Position numbers and translations under genes: made by a program. From Fimadaptatus sp963928645 (lineage in GTDB: Bacteria > Bacillota > Clostridia > Christensenellales > Aristaeellaceae): 25,619 bases of DNA. The stretch is from NCBI GenBank assembly GCA_963928645.1, contig CAWVGT010000237.1, positions 1 through 25,619 on the forward strand, in the 5' to 3' direction. Numbering within the stretch: position 1 is the stretch's first letter; every line of letters begins with the position of its first letter. Of the stretch, positions 1 to 6,500 are shown piece by piece. The notes below the pieces were generated by a model. It had not been told where the DNA came from, ran no database searches, and saw nothing but the letters and a program-made list of their open reading frames with translations.

Positions 1-75
<75 letters not shown>

Positions 76-183
76 AATTCAATCGCCCGACGCTCGCTAA
101 AACGTCGGACTCTCGCTCTCTCAAAAAACTGACTGTTTTTAGCTTCTTTCCCAACTTTGTCCTCTCGGACTTCGCTGGTTCAT

Positions 184-203
184 ACTGTATCGTTTTCAAG
201 GAT
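184..203 (-). promoter_or_regulatory. boxA-like antitermination site in the rRNA leader
   Basis: About 110 nt upstream of the 16S 5' end, the minus strand reads CCTTGAAAACGATACAG. This resembles the CTTTGAAAAC-type boxA elements found in Firmicutes rRNA leaders and spacers, which bind NusB/NusE for rRNA antitermination. The assignment rests on motif and position only. Confidence 0.5.
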
Positions 204-278
204 CGCCGCTGCTTAACTCGCGATGCACTCTCGAGCATCTCTTGCTCCCTTTGTGCGCCGCTCGCTGGCAGCTCATAT

Positions 279-350
279 ATAATACCACGCCTCCAATCGT
301 TTGTCAATACCTTTTTGGCCTCTTTTTTCGGTTTTTTTGAACTTTTTTCC
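279..350 (-). promoter_or_regulatory. rRNA operon promoter with A-rich UP-like element
   Basis: On the minus strand, TTGACA (302-307) and TATTAT (279-284) are separated by exactly 17 bp, and the 16S 5' end lies about 200 nt downstream. Immediately upstream (308-350) are repeated A-tracts on the minus strand, as in UP elements that bind the RNA polymerase alpha subunit at rRNA promoters. A second TATTAT near 382-387 could be the -10 of an additional upstream promoter, but I see no good -35 for it. Confidence 0.85.
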
Positions 351-468
351 GCGCTTGTCGGCCTTTGGTCGATCGCTTCTATATAATACACCGGTATTCC
401 GCCCTACCGACCGCGCGCAGTGCGCCGCGTTTCGGACGCAGCCGCGCGCACATGGCGGCGCGGCCTGG

Positions 469-1104
469 TCACTTGAACTCGCCGCGGTGCTCGCATTCCG
501 CGATCGGGCAGCGCTCGCACGCCGGCTTGCGCGCCGTGCAGCACCGACGCCCATGCCAGATCAGCAGGTGATGCGAATGGCTCCAGCGCTCCATCGGCAC
601 GGCCTCCATCAGCTGCTGCTCGGTCTTTTCGACGTTGTCGGCGTGCGCCAGCCCGATCCGGTTGGACACGCGGAACACATGCGTATCCACCGCGAACGCC
701 GGCTTGCCAAACGCGTTGGCCAGCACCACGTTTGCGGTCTTGCGGCCCACGCCCGGCAGCCGCATCAGCTCCTCGCGCGTGTCGGGCACCCGCCCGCCGT
801 ATTCGCGCACCAACAACCGGCTCAACTCCACTATGTTGCGCGCCTTGTTGTGGAACAGCCCACACTCCTGTATCATCGGCTCCAGCTGCTCGGGCTCGAG
901 CTGCGCCATAGCCCGGGCATCGGGATATTTGGGAAACAGCCGCGCCGTGACCATGTTGACGCGCTTGTCGGTGCACTGCGCCGCCAGCACCGTGGCCACG
1001 ACCGTCTCAAAGGGATTGGTGAAGTTGAGCTCGGCGCCGGCCTGGGGATACAGCTCCTCCAGCTCGCCCAACACGCTCAATACCGCCTGTGCATTCATCC
1101 GCAT
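469..1104 (-). CDS. nth: Endonuclease III (DNA glycosylase/AP lyase)
   Basis: This base-excision repair enzyme removes oxidised pyrimidines and nicks abasic DNA in the cytoplasm. The 211-residue protein matches the usual family length. The helix-hairpin-helix LPGVGRKTA is at residues 116-124. Lys122 corresponds to E. coli catalytic Lys120, and Asp140 (VDTHVFR) to Asp138. A C-terminal [4Fe-4S] loop has Cys189, 196, 199 and 204. Its spacing is C-x6-C-x2-C-x4-C, one residue shorter in the last interval than the classical x5. GGAGG lies 4 nt before the first ATG and 10 nt before a second in-frame ATG two codons later, so either start is possible. It follows the DUF3343 gene by 57 bp on the same strand and is probably co-transcribed with it. 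It reads toward the rRNA promoter. Confidence 0.95.
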   Translation of the reverse strand: MRMNAQAVLSVLGELEELYPQAGAELNFTNPFETVVATVLAAQCTDKRVNMVTARLFPKYPDARAMAQLEPEQLEPMIQECGLFHNKARNIVELSRLLVREYGGRVPDTREELMRLPGVGRKTANVVLANAFGKPAFAVDTHVFRVSNRIGLAHADNVEKTEQQLMEAVPMERWSHSHHLLIWHGRRCCTARKPACERCPIAECEHRGEFK

Positions 1105-1161
1105 TTATCCTCCGCAATGTTATACGCCTATTATATACCCATTCGGGCGCGGCGTAAACCG

Positions 1162-1452
1162 TCAATACCCGCGCGCGCCCGCCACCGGCGTAAATCTGAG
1201 ATTGAACCGGCCGTCGCCGGCGCGCTCGGCGCGGTATATGCCGATCATGTTCTGCGGCGGTGCAGCGCGGCACAGCTCCTTTACCCGCCCCAGGTCACCC
1301 AGATCAAACTTCACCGACAGCCCGCAGCCCACCGCTATCTCGCGCGGCGTGGACACCACCTCGCCGCGTATGCCCGCGCGCCTGAGCTGGTTTTCAAAGT
1401 TCATGACCTGCTGGCGCGAGCGGAACGAGGCAATCGCAAACGCGTTATCCAT
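1162..1452 (-). CDS. DUF3343 protein (putative Se/S carrier-like)
   Basis: A small cytoplasmic protein of 96 residues, the usual size for the DUF3343 family, which Pfam describes as putative Se/S carrier-like. It shows the family pattern of an N-terminal beta-alpha segment (AIASFRSRQQVMNFENQLR), then STPREIAVGCGLSVKF. The single conserved Cys43 in the GCGL turn is the proposed sulfur or selenium carrier residue. The start is fixed by GGGAGG 8 nt upstream. It diverges from a cysteine desulfurase family gene about 100 bp away, a pairing that fits transfer of sulfane sulfur or selenium. The partnership is inferred from context; no biochemistry is implied for this protein. Confidence 0.8.
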   Translation of the reverse strand: MDNAFAIASFRSRQQVMNFENQLRRAGIRGEVVSTPREIAVGCGLSVKFDLGDLGRVKELCRAAPPQNMIGIYRAERAGDGRFNLRFTPVAGARGY

Positions 1453-1556
1453 ACACGCATCCTCCCTGGCCGCCGGAATCTCTATGCGCCGACGGTAATA
1501 TAGTATATGGTGACGGCGCGCTGCGAGTGCCGGACTAATTCTTGTAGGTGATGGCG

Positions 1557-2714
1557 ATGATCTATCTGGACAATGCGGCGACGACCTTCCCCAAGCCGTG
1601 CGCGACCGTAGAGGCCGTGGCGCGGGCGATGCTGCTGTACGGCGCCAACCCGGGCCGCTCGGCGCACAGGCTCAGCCTGCGCGCGGCGCAGGAGGTATGG
1701 GCCTGCCGCGAAAAACTGGCGCGGCTGATAGGCGCGCCCGACCCGACGCATATAATATTCTGCTTAAACTGCACCGACGCGCTCAACATGGCGATCCGCG
1801 GCAGCATAAAGCCCGGCATGCGCGTCGTCACGACCGCGCTGGAGCACAACTCGGTGCTGCGCCAGCTCGCGCCGCTTAAGCGCACGGGCGAGATCGAGCT
1901 CGAGATACTCCAGCCCGGCCCGGACGGCACGGTCGCGCCGGCCCAGTTCCAGCGCGCGCTGACCCCGCGCGCCGACCTGGTGGTGTGCACCCACGCCTCC
2001 AACCTGACCGGCGCGATACAGCCCGTCGCCGAGATAGCCGCGCTGTGCCGCCGGGCCGGCGCGCGCTTCGTGCTGGACGCGGCGCAGACCGCGGGCCTGC
2101 TCGACATAGACGCGACCGCGCTGGGCTGCGACCTGATAGCCATGCCCGGGCACAAGGGGCTGTACGGCCCGATGGGCACCGGCGCGCTGTTCATCGCCCA
2201 GGGCGTGGAGCTGGAGCCGCTGCGCGTGGGCGGCACCGGCTCCAGCTCGCAGAGCGTGTACCAGCCCGCCGACCTGCCCGAGCGCATGGAGAGCGGCACG
2301 CTCAACCTGCCCGGCATCGCCGGCCTGAGCGCCGGACTGGACTTCGTCGCCAGCGAGGGCGCGCGCATACGCGCCCACGAGCGCGCGCTCATCGAGCAGC
2401 TGCTGCGCGGCCTGAGCGGCATACCGGGCGTGCGCGTGCTCGGCCCGCAGACCGCCGCGGCGCGCGCGGGCGTGGTCAGCTTCAACCTGGGCGCGCTGCC
2501 CTCGACCGACGTGGCCGACGCGCTGGGCACGCTGAGCACAGACGAGGCGCGCTGCATAGCGGTGCGCGCCGGGCTGCACTGCGCGCCGCTGGCGCACGAG
2601 CACTACGGCACGCTCGAGCAGGGCGCGGTGCGCGTGTCGGTGGGCGCGTTCAACAGCCAGGCCGATATCGCCGCGGCGCTTGACGCGATTGACGATATAG
2701 CCCGCAGCATGTGA
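1557..2714 (+). CDS. Cysteine desulfurase family protein (class V aminotransferase fold)
   Basis: A PLP enzyme expected to take sulfur (or selenium) from cysteine or selenocysteine as an enzyme-bound persulfide, yielding alanine. It has 385 residues and begins with the family signature MIYLDNAATT. PLP-binding His-Lys is in MPGHKGLYGP (Lys200). The catalytic Cys342 sits in AVRAGLHCAPLAH, typical of the SufS/CsdA-like branch annotated as cysteine desulfurase family (TIGR01977), not IscS. The start at 1557 is preferred because AGGTG lies 6 nt upstream; GTG 1548 and ATG 1551 lie inside or next to that site. The divergent DUF3343 gene suggests a donor-carrier pair. No isc or suf scaffold genes are adjacent, so a role in general Fe-S assembly is not indicated. 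Confidence 0.9.
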   Translation: MIYLDNAATTFPKPCATVEAVARAMLLYGANPGRSAHRLSLRAAQEVWACREKLARLIGAPDPTHIIFCLNCTDALNMAIRGSIKPGMRVVTTALEHNSVLRQLAPLKRTGEIELEILQPGPDGTVAPAQFQRALTPRADLVVCTHASNLTGAIQPVAEIAALCRRAGARFVLDAAQTAGLLDIDATALGCDLIAMPGHKGLYGPMGTGALFIAQGVELEPLRVGGTGSSSQSVYQPADLPERMESGTLNLPGIAGLSAGLDFVASEGARIRAHERALIEQLLRGLSGIPGVRVLGPQTAAARAGVVSFNLGALPSTDVADALGTLSTDEARCIAVRAGLHCAPLAHEHYGTLEQGAVRVSVGAFNSQADIAAALDAIDDIARSM

Positions 2715-2739
2715 ATGGCCAGAGCGTTGACAAAACCCG

Positions 2740-2775
2740 GCGGCTGAACAGATTGCTGTAATGCAAGCCGCTTTT
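2740..2775 (+). terminator. Intrinsic terminator after the cysteine desulfurase gene
   Basis: GCGGCT (2740-2745) pairs with AGCCGC (2766-2771), with further pairing possible inside the loop. TTTT follows immediately (2772-2775). It lies 26 nt after the stop codon on the same strand. Confidence 0.6.
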
Positions 2776-2789
2776 GAATCAGCACGCGA

Positions 2790-3045
2790 TCAATGTCGCA
2801 AAACCAGTTTGATGCAGGCGGCTCTCCACTTTATTTTGCATACTTTGCCGGCTGCCTTTGCGTGATTTACAAATTGGGCTGTGCGCGGCATACTTTGTCA
2901 ATATGCCGCGCATGTGGATGTCCAATTTAGTGACAAAGCATGCCTCACACGATCCGCTTGGCCGAATGCGCAGCAGCGGCCGGCAATACATGCAGGTTAA
3001 CGGAATGCCGCTTGCGCCAGACTGGTTTTGCAGTATTGCCAACGA
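2790..3045. repeat. Two inverted copies of a ~115-bp degenerate repeat
   Basis: A first copy in plus orientation spans about 2790-2912 and a second in minus orientation spans about 2925-3045. Shared landmarks are GCAAAACCAG, then a GC-rich GGCGG/GCGGC segment, then GGCAT-x-CTTTGTCA. Identity is roughly two thirds by eye. The first copy ends in a perfect 11-bp inverted repeat (2882-2892 with 2902-2912). A third copy lies at 4196-4312. No transposase or long ORF with a ribosome binding site is present, so these look like small non-autonomous or decayed elements. The rest of the spacer (3046-3217) holds only a short direct repeat of CGCCGGTTGCGG near 3153 and 3178. Confidence 0.6.
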
Positions 3046-3217
3046 GATATTGCAAAAACTGTTTCGAGTAAAACTGGCTGTCCAGCCGCCGGCTTTGTCA
3101 GCGGCCTGAGCATGCGAATGCCCGCCGCAGCGCGCCATGCCGGCATACAGCCCGCCGGTTGCGGCGCGCGGTTTCCGCCGGTTGCGGTGCGCCCTGCCAT
3201 GTGTTTCTACCAGCTGC

Positions 3218-3257
3218 TTGAGATTTGTATGGTCTTATGATATAATAACTCCATACA
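3218..3257 (+). promoter_or_regulatory. Promoter with flanking inverted repeat (candidate operator)
   Basis: TTGAGA (3218-3223) and a perfect TATAAT (3241-3246) have a 17-bp spacer and lie 38 bp before the CxxC-protein start codon. TGTATGG (3227-3233) and its exact complement CCATACA (3251-3257) bracket the -10 box with 17 bp between them. That arrangement is what a repressor site would look like, but no regulator can be named. Confidence 0.75.
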
Positions 3258-3284
3258 ACAATCAGTAAGCGAGGTTGACAATAT

Positions 3285-4010
3285 ATGTGCAAGCGCAGGG
3301 CTTTGCTGCTCTGTCTGGCGCTGTGCCTGTTTAGTGCGGGCGCGCTGGCCGGCGCGGACTATCAGTGGACAGCCGACGATTACGTCTGGTCGCTCAGGAG
3401 CAAGCGCGTAAACAACGTGCCGATAGGCGACGCGCTGGAATACGCATACCCGGACGCTAACTGGACCGCCGGCGTGGCCGACGATGGCAGCGGCGACGTG
3501 TTGGGGCTGTTTCAGGGCAGCTCCGATGCCGGGAACTTTGCGCTGCTGGTGCGCTTTGACAGCTATTTCAGCTTCTCGCTGGAGCGCGGCGAACTCAACG
3601 GCCGCGTGCTGGACAATCCGTCGCAGCCGCTTTTGGAAGCATTGCAGGCGTATTATGACAGCCACATATGCGCAAAATGCGCCGGGCTTGGCTACGTAGA
3701 CGCCTGCCTCAACTGTGCCGGTTCCGGCTATGCCTACGGCAAGACCTGCCTGGGTTGCGGCGGCACCGGCAAATACAGCTGCGATTCCTGCCGCGGATAC
3801 GGCGTCATTACCGGGGACTACACGCGCCGCTGCCCGTTCTGCGACGGCACGGGCAGCGGCGGCAAATGCGCGACGTGCAAAGGCGGCGGTTACGGCATTA
3901 TGAACGGCATGATACTGATGTGCACCGACTGCCTGGGCAGCGGAGAAGCCACCTGCGCATATTGCAGCAGTAACGGCAGCATCAAGCTCGGCTACCTTGC
4001 CGGCAGCTGA
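3285..4010 (+). CDS. Secreted protein with eight CxxC motifs (DnaJ-type zinc-finger-like)
   Basis: The function is unknown. The 241-residue protein starts with a signal peptide (KRR, then a hydrophobic core ending in AGALAGA, residues 1 to about 23). Residues 24-128 form a unique, probably folded segment rich in aromatic residues. From residue 129 to about 232 there are eight CxxC motifs, seven as CxxC-x-G-x-G (CAKCAGLG, CLNCAGSG, CLGCGGTG, CDSCRGYG, CPFCDGTG, CATCKGGG, CTDCLGSG) plus a final CAYCSSNG. This resembles the DnaJ cysteine-rich zinc domain doubled from four motifs to eight, which could bind about four zinc ions. There is no J domain, so it is not DnaJ. Export with 16 metal-ligand cysteines is notable. 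GAGG lies 10 nt before the ATG. It appears monocistronic. Confidence 0.85.
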   Translation: MCKRRALLLCLALCLFSAGALAGADYQWTADDYVWSLRSKRVNNVPIGDALEYAYPDANWTAGVADDGSGDVLGLFQGSSDAGNFALLVRFDSYFSFSLERGELNGRVLDNPSQPLLEALQAYYDSHICAKCAGLGYVDACLNCAGSGYAYGKTCLGCGGTGKYSCDSCRGYGVITGDYTRRCPFCDGTGSGGKCATCKGGGYGIMNGMILMCTDCLGSGEATCAYCSSNGSIKLGYLAGS

Positions 4011-4031
4011 TGCCACCGCCCACAGCCCGCA

Positions 4032-4072
4032 ACAGCGCCGCCGCATGGGCTGCTTCCATGCGGCGGCGCTGT
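4032..4072. repeat. Perfect 17-bp inverted repeat (hairpin), copy A
   Basis: ACAGCGCCGCCGCATGG (4032-4048) and its exact reverse complement (4056-4072) flank a 7-nt loop. It begins 22 nt after the stop of the CxxC protein gene and may stop transcription from the left, although no T-run follows. A near-identical hairpin lies 279 bp to the right. Confidence 0.75.
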
Positions 4073-4184
4073 CATATGAATATCCGGCATTCGGCTGCGG
4101 CGCTCGAATGCAGCGGGCCAGGCCTTGCTTGGCCTCCTTGGGCGCGAGCATCAGGTCTATCGCGCGCTGTACCTGCAGAGCTTG
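4073..4184 (-). pseudogene. Broken duplicate of the 3' end of the Gfo/Idh/MocA gene
   Basis: This stretch matches 4352-4462, the end of the oxidoreductase gene, at about 80-85% identity by eye with an offset of 279 bp. On minus it still encodes a recognisable tail (AIDLMLAPKEAKQGLARCI, compared with VIDLMFASEEAKHGLACCI in the intact gene). A one-base insertion near the end removes the original stop frame, and the homology ends near 4185, so only about 30 codons remain. Together with hairpin copy A it is a tandem duplication of a gene end plus its hairpin. Positions 4185-4314 then hold the third copy of the ~115-bp repeat. Confidence 0.8.
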
Positions 4185-4195
4185 AACAACCTATT

Positions 4196-4312
4196 GGCGA
4201 TATTGCAAAACCAGCCTGGTACAAGCGGCGTTCCGCTTTCATTGCATGTGTGCTGACTGTTGTTGCACGTTTGGGCAAACCGACCATGCGCGGCATACTT
4301 TGCCAATATACT
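4196..4312 (+). repeat. Third copy of the ~115-bp degenerate repeat
   Basis: It has the same order of landmarks as the copies at 2790-3045: TTGCAAAACCAG, CAAGCGGC, and at the right end TGCGCGGCATACTTTG. It separates the broken and intact oxidoreductase 3' ends. No coding capacity with a ribosome binding site is seen. Confidence 0.6.
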
Positions 4313-4314
4313 GA

Positions 4315-4348
4315 GCGCCGCCGCATGGCTGCTTCCATGCGGCGGCGC
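4315..4348 (-). terminator. Perfect 14-bp hairpin after the Gfo/Idh/MocA gene, copy B
   Basis: GCGCCGCCGCATGG (4315-4328) pairs exactly with 4335-4348 around a 6-nt loop. It lies 33 nt beyond the stop codon of the minus-strand oxidoreductase gene, where a terminator would be expected. No T-run follows on the minus strand, so it may act as a 3'-end stabiliser or a weak terminator. Confidence 0.5.
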
Positions 4349-4381
4349 TGCCATATGAATCTCCGGCATTCGGCTGCGGCG

Positions 4382-5434
4382 TCAGATGCAGCAGGCCAGG
4401 CCGTGCTTGGCCTCCTCGGACGCGAACATCAGGTCTATCACGCGCATCACGCGCAGCGCCTGCTCGGGCTTGACTATCAGCTCGGCGCGGCCATCCAGCA
4501 CGTCGAGTATGTTGCGATAGTAGTCCGACCAGTCGGTCTCCACGTCGGGCAGCGGCAGCTCCTGGGTGGTGTGCTTGGGGCGCGGCGCCATAGTGCGGGT
4601 GGGGCCGGCCTCGGTGTAGACAATGTCGTCCTCCCAGGCCATCTGCTTGTCGGTGTTGAGCTTGACTATGCGGCCCTCGCACTTCCAGTTCTCGACCACG
4701 CAGGTGCCGTCGCTGGCGCTGATGTGCCAGCGCGGGTGGTTGATGAAGCAGTTGGTGGCCATCTCCATCAGCGCCGACACGCCGTTTCCAAAGCGTATCA
4801 GTATCTTTATGTTGTCGTCCACGCCGGGCGTGAACAGGCTCAGCAGGTGCGCGTCGACCGACACCACCGGCGCGTCTATCATGTTCATCAGCTGGTCGAG
4901 CAGGTGCACGCCCCAGTCCAGCAGCATGCCACCGCCGTTGACCTTGTAGCCGCGCCAGCCGTGCATCGAGCCGCGCGAGCCCTGCACGCGCGATTCAATG
5001 AAGTACGGCGTGCCTATCGCGCCGCTTGCCAGCACCTGCTGAATTATCTTATAGTCCTTGTCCCAGCGCCGGTTCTGGTGCACAGAGAACAGTTTGCCGG
5101 TCTCGTCGCGCACGGCGATTATGTCCTCGAGCTCGGCGGCGTTGAGCGTGACCGGCTTTTCGGAGATCACGTTCTTGCCGGCGCGCATGGCCTGTATCGC
5201 CAAGGGCTTGTGGAAGTTGTTGGGCGTGGCTATCGTCACCAGGTCGACCTCGGGATCGGCCAGCAGCTCGTCCAGCGACTGATACGCCTTCAGGCCCATG
5301 TCGCGCGCCTTGTCCAGCGCCTCGGGGCGTATGTCGAACGCGCCCTTGACCTTGAGCTCGGGCACGCGCTCGATTATGTTGCGCGCATGCCAGCTGCCCA
5401 TGCCGCCAAAGCCTATGATTGCCAGAGTGTGCAT
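4382..5434 (-). CDS. Gfo/Idh/MocA family NAD(P)-dependent oxidoreductase
   Basis: A cytoplasmic sugar or inositol-type dehydrogenase of 350 residues, the usual length. The Rossmann motif GFGGMG is at residues 8-13. The conserved EKP has Lys93, the usual catalytic lysine. GGGMLLDWGVHLLDQ carries Asp173 and His177 of the D-x3-H catalytic pair. The start at 5434 has GGGAGG 7 nt upstream, better than the ATG seven codons earlier, which lies upstream of this site. The substrate cannot be told from sequence. It is monocistronic, with no sugar transporter or kinase beside it. Its last ~30 codons and the following hairpin are duplicated downstream. The 250 bp upstream (5435-5684) has no recognisable gene. 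Confidence 0.9.
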   Translation of the reverse strand: MHTLAIIGFGGMGSWHARNIIERVPELKVKGAFDIRPEALDKARDMGLKAYQSLDELLADPEVDLVTIATPNNFHKPLAIQAMRAGKNVISEKPVTLNAAELEDIIAVRDETGKLFSVHQNRRWDKDYKIIQQVLASGAIGTPYFIESRVQGSRGSMHGWRGYKVNGGGMLLDWGVHLLDQLMNMIDAPVVSVDAHLLSLFTPGVDDNIKILIRFGNGVSALMEMATNCFINHPRWHISASDGTCVVENWKCEGRIVKLNTDKQMAWEDDIVYTEAGPTRTMAPRPKHTTQELPLPDVETDWSDYYRNILDVLDGRAELIVKPEQALRVMRVIDLMFASEEAKHGLACCI

Positions 5435-5684
5435 ATATCTTCCTCCCTTTCTCAAATGAGGTATCCAGTCTGATAAAACCGCGCCTCAGCGCGGGCGCGC
5501 CTTGCGTGTGGGCGCGCGTCGAACGCAACAATAGTCTGCCGCAACTTGGCGCGGCGCATGCGTCGGCGGTCGGCGCGCACTGCACCTGTATGAGCATATG
5601 ATAGCATAACCGCGCGCAAATATCCTGACATAACGCCGCAATTTATTGACAAAACTTGGCCTGTTTGGGCGCGCAAATTTACAG

Positions 5685-5713
5685 TTGCGCTGCGCGGCGC
5701 AGTGTGATATAAT
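5685..5713 (+). promoter_or_regulatory. tRNA-Leu promoter
   Basis: TTGCGC (5685-5690), a 17-bp spacer and a perfect TATAAT (5708-5713) lie 16 bp before the tRNA 5' end, so transcription should start within a few bases of 5720. Confidence 0.8.
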
Positions 5714-5729
5714 GTATGAGTTATATCTC

Positions 5730-5811
5730 GCCGCTGTGGTGGAATTGGCAGACACAAGGGACTTAAAATCCCTCGGAGCAATCCATACCGGTTCGATCCC
5801 GGTCAGCGGCA
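5730..5811 (+). tRNA. tRNA-Leu, anticodon UAA
   Basis: The cloverleaf can be drawn by eye. The acceptor arm is GCCGCTG (5730-5736) with CAGCGGC (5804-5810) and discriminator A5811. The D-arm region contains TGGTGGAATTGGCAGACAC. The anticodon stem AGGGA/TCCCT encloses loop CTTAAAA, with TAA at 5764-5766. A long class II variable arm with GG/CC pairing follows, then T-arm ACCGG-TTCGATC-CCGGT. CCA is not encoded. It reads UUA and UUG leucine codons. Confidence 0.96.
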
Positions 5812-5815
5812 TACT

Positions 5816-5853
5816 GCGCCCCGAGCTCGCGCGCTGCGAGTTCGGGGCGCTTT
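5816..5853 (+). terminator. Intrinsic terminator of tRNA-Leu
   Basis: A 15-bp stem (GCGCCCCGAGCTCGC at 5816-5830 with 5836-5850, one G-T wobble) with a 5-nt loop follows the tRNA by 4 nt. A short TTT comes next. With the promoter it makes a complete single-tRNA transcription unit. Positions 5854-6129 downstream hold nothing I can support. Confidence 0.8.
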
Positions 5854-6129
5854 GCGTATGTCGACCGGGGCCGCCGGGCAAAGCTTGGGCCTGGCGCCCA
5901 TATGCGCGCGCAATTGCCGGCGCTTTCCGGCGGCACGCCGCGCGCCCTGCGCCCGCGCCTCCCGAGAGCGCCGCGCTGATATCCCGTCCGACGCGCAGCC
6001 CAAAGCGCAGCCCTACCTGCCATTCGCCGCATGTCACGCGATCATCTACGCCACGCGCCGCGCTCCCAACTCCCGCGCTTTACGCGCGCGTTTCCGGACT
6101 TTTGCGCAATAGCCGCCCGTTGACCCATC

Positions 6130-6465
6130 TGCCCGTCGCTCGCTGCCGCCGCTGTAAGCTAAGGCATTTGCGCATCTGACGCCCGCGTTCCGTGGACATG
6201 CTCAAGCCAGGTCAGCGCTAGAGCTGCGTGGCACTCCCGCATATCTACCGACTATTCGACATGGCTACGCTTGACAGCCGTATTATATCGCCCCGTCCGC
6301 CCGTCGCTCGCCGCCGCCGCTGTAAGCTAAGGCATTTGCGCATCTGACGCCCGCGTTCTGCGAATATGCTCAAGCCGGGTCAGCGCCCATGCAGCCCGGC
6401 GCTCTCGCATTTATGTCGACCATTCGGCTCTTCCATGCTTGACAGCTATATTATACAGATGTATA
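6130..6465. repeat. 168-bp tandem duplication upstream of the BlaI-type gene
   Basis: Copy 1 (about 6130-6297) and copy 2 (about 6298-6465) share long identical stretches with an offset of exactly 168 bp: GCTGTAAGCTAAGGCATTTG, CGCATCTGACGCCCGCGTTC and ATGCTCAAGCC. Each also carries a TTGACAGC element (6271 and 6439). Copy 2 supplies the -35 box and left half of the BlaI-type operator. Copy 1 has TTGACAGCCGTATTATAT but lacks the right operator half and a correctly spaced -10. Copy 1 also ends in ATCGCCCCGTCCGCCCG, one arm of the hairpin family seen at 9680-10470. Confidence 0.85.
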
Positions 6466-6475
6466 ATATAGCTGT
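6439..6475 (+). promoter_or_regulatory. Consensus promoter overlapped by a perfect BlaI/MecI-type palindrome
   Basis: TTGACA (6439-6444) and TATAAT (6462-6467) are both perfect, with a 17-bp spacer. A 34-bp palindrome covers them. Its left arm ACAGCTATATTATAC (6442-6456) and right arm (6461-6475) are exact complements around AGAT. Its centre, TACAGATGTA, matches the TACA-NN-TGTA core of known bla and mec operators. This is very likely the autoregulatory site bound by the BlaI-type repressor encoded 26 bp downstream. Confidence 0.92.
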
Positions 6476-6500
6476 GCGATCGTACAAGGAGGTCATATCT

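Noticed and set aside
2715..3217. Insertion sequence
   Set aside because: Inverted repeat copies exist, but no transposase fragment, no DDE or HUH motif and no target duplication could be seen.
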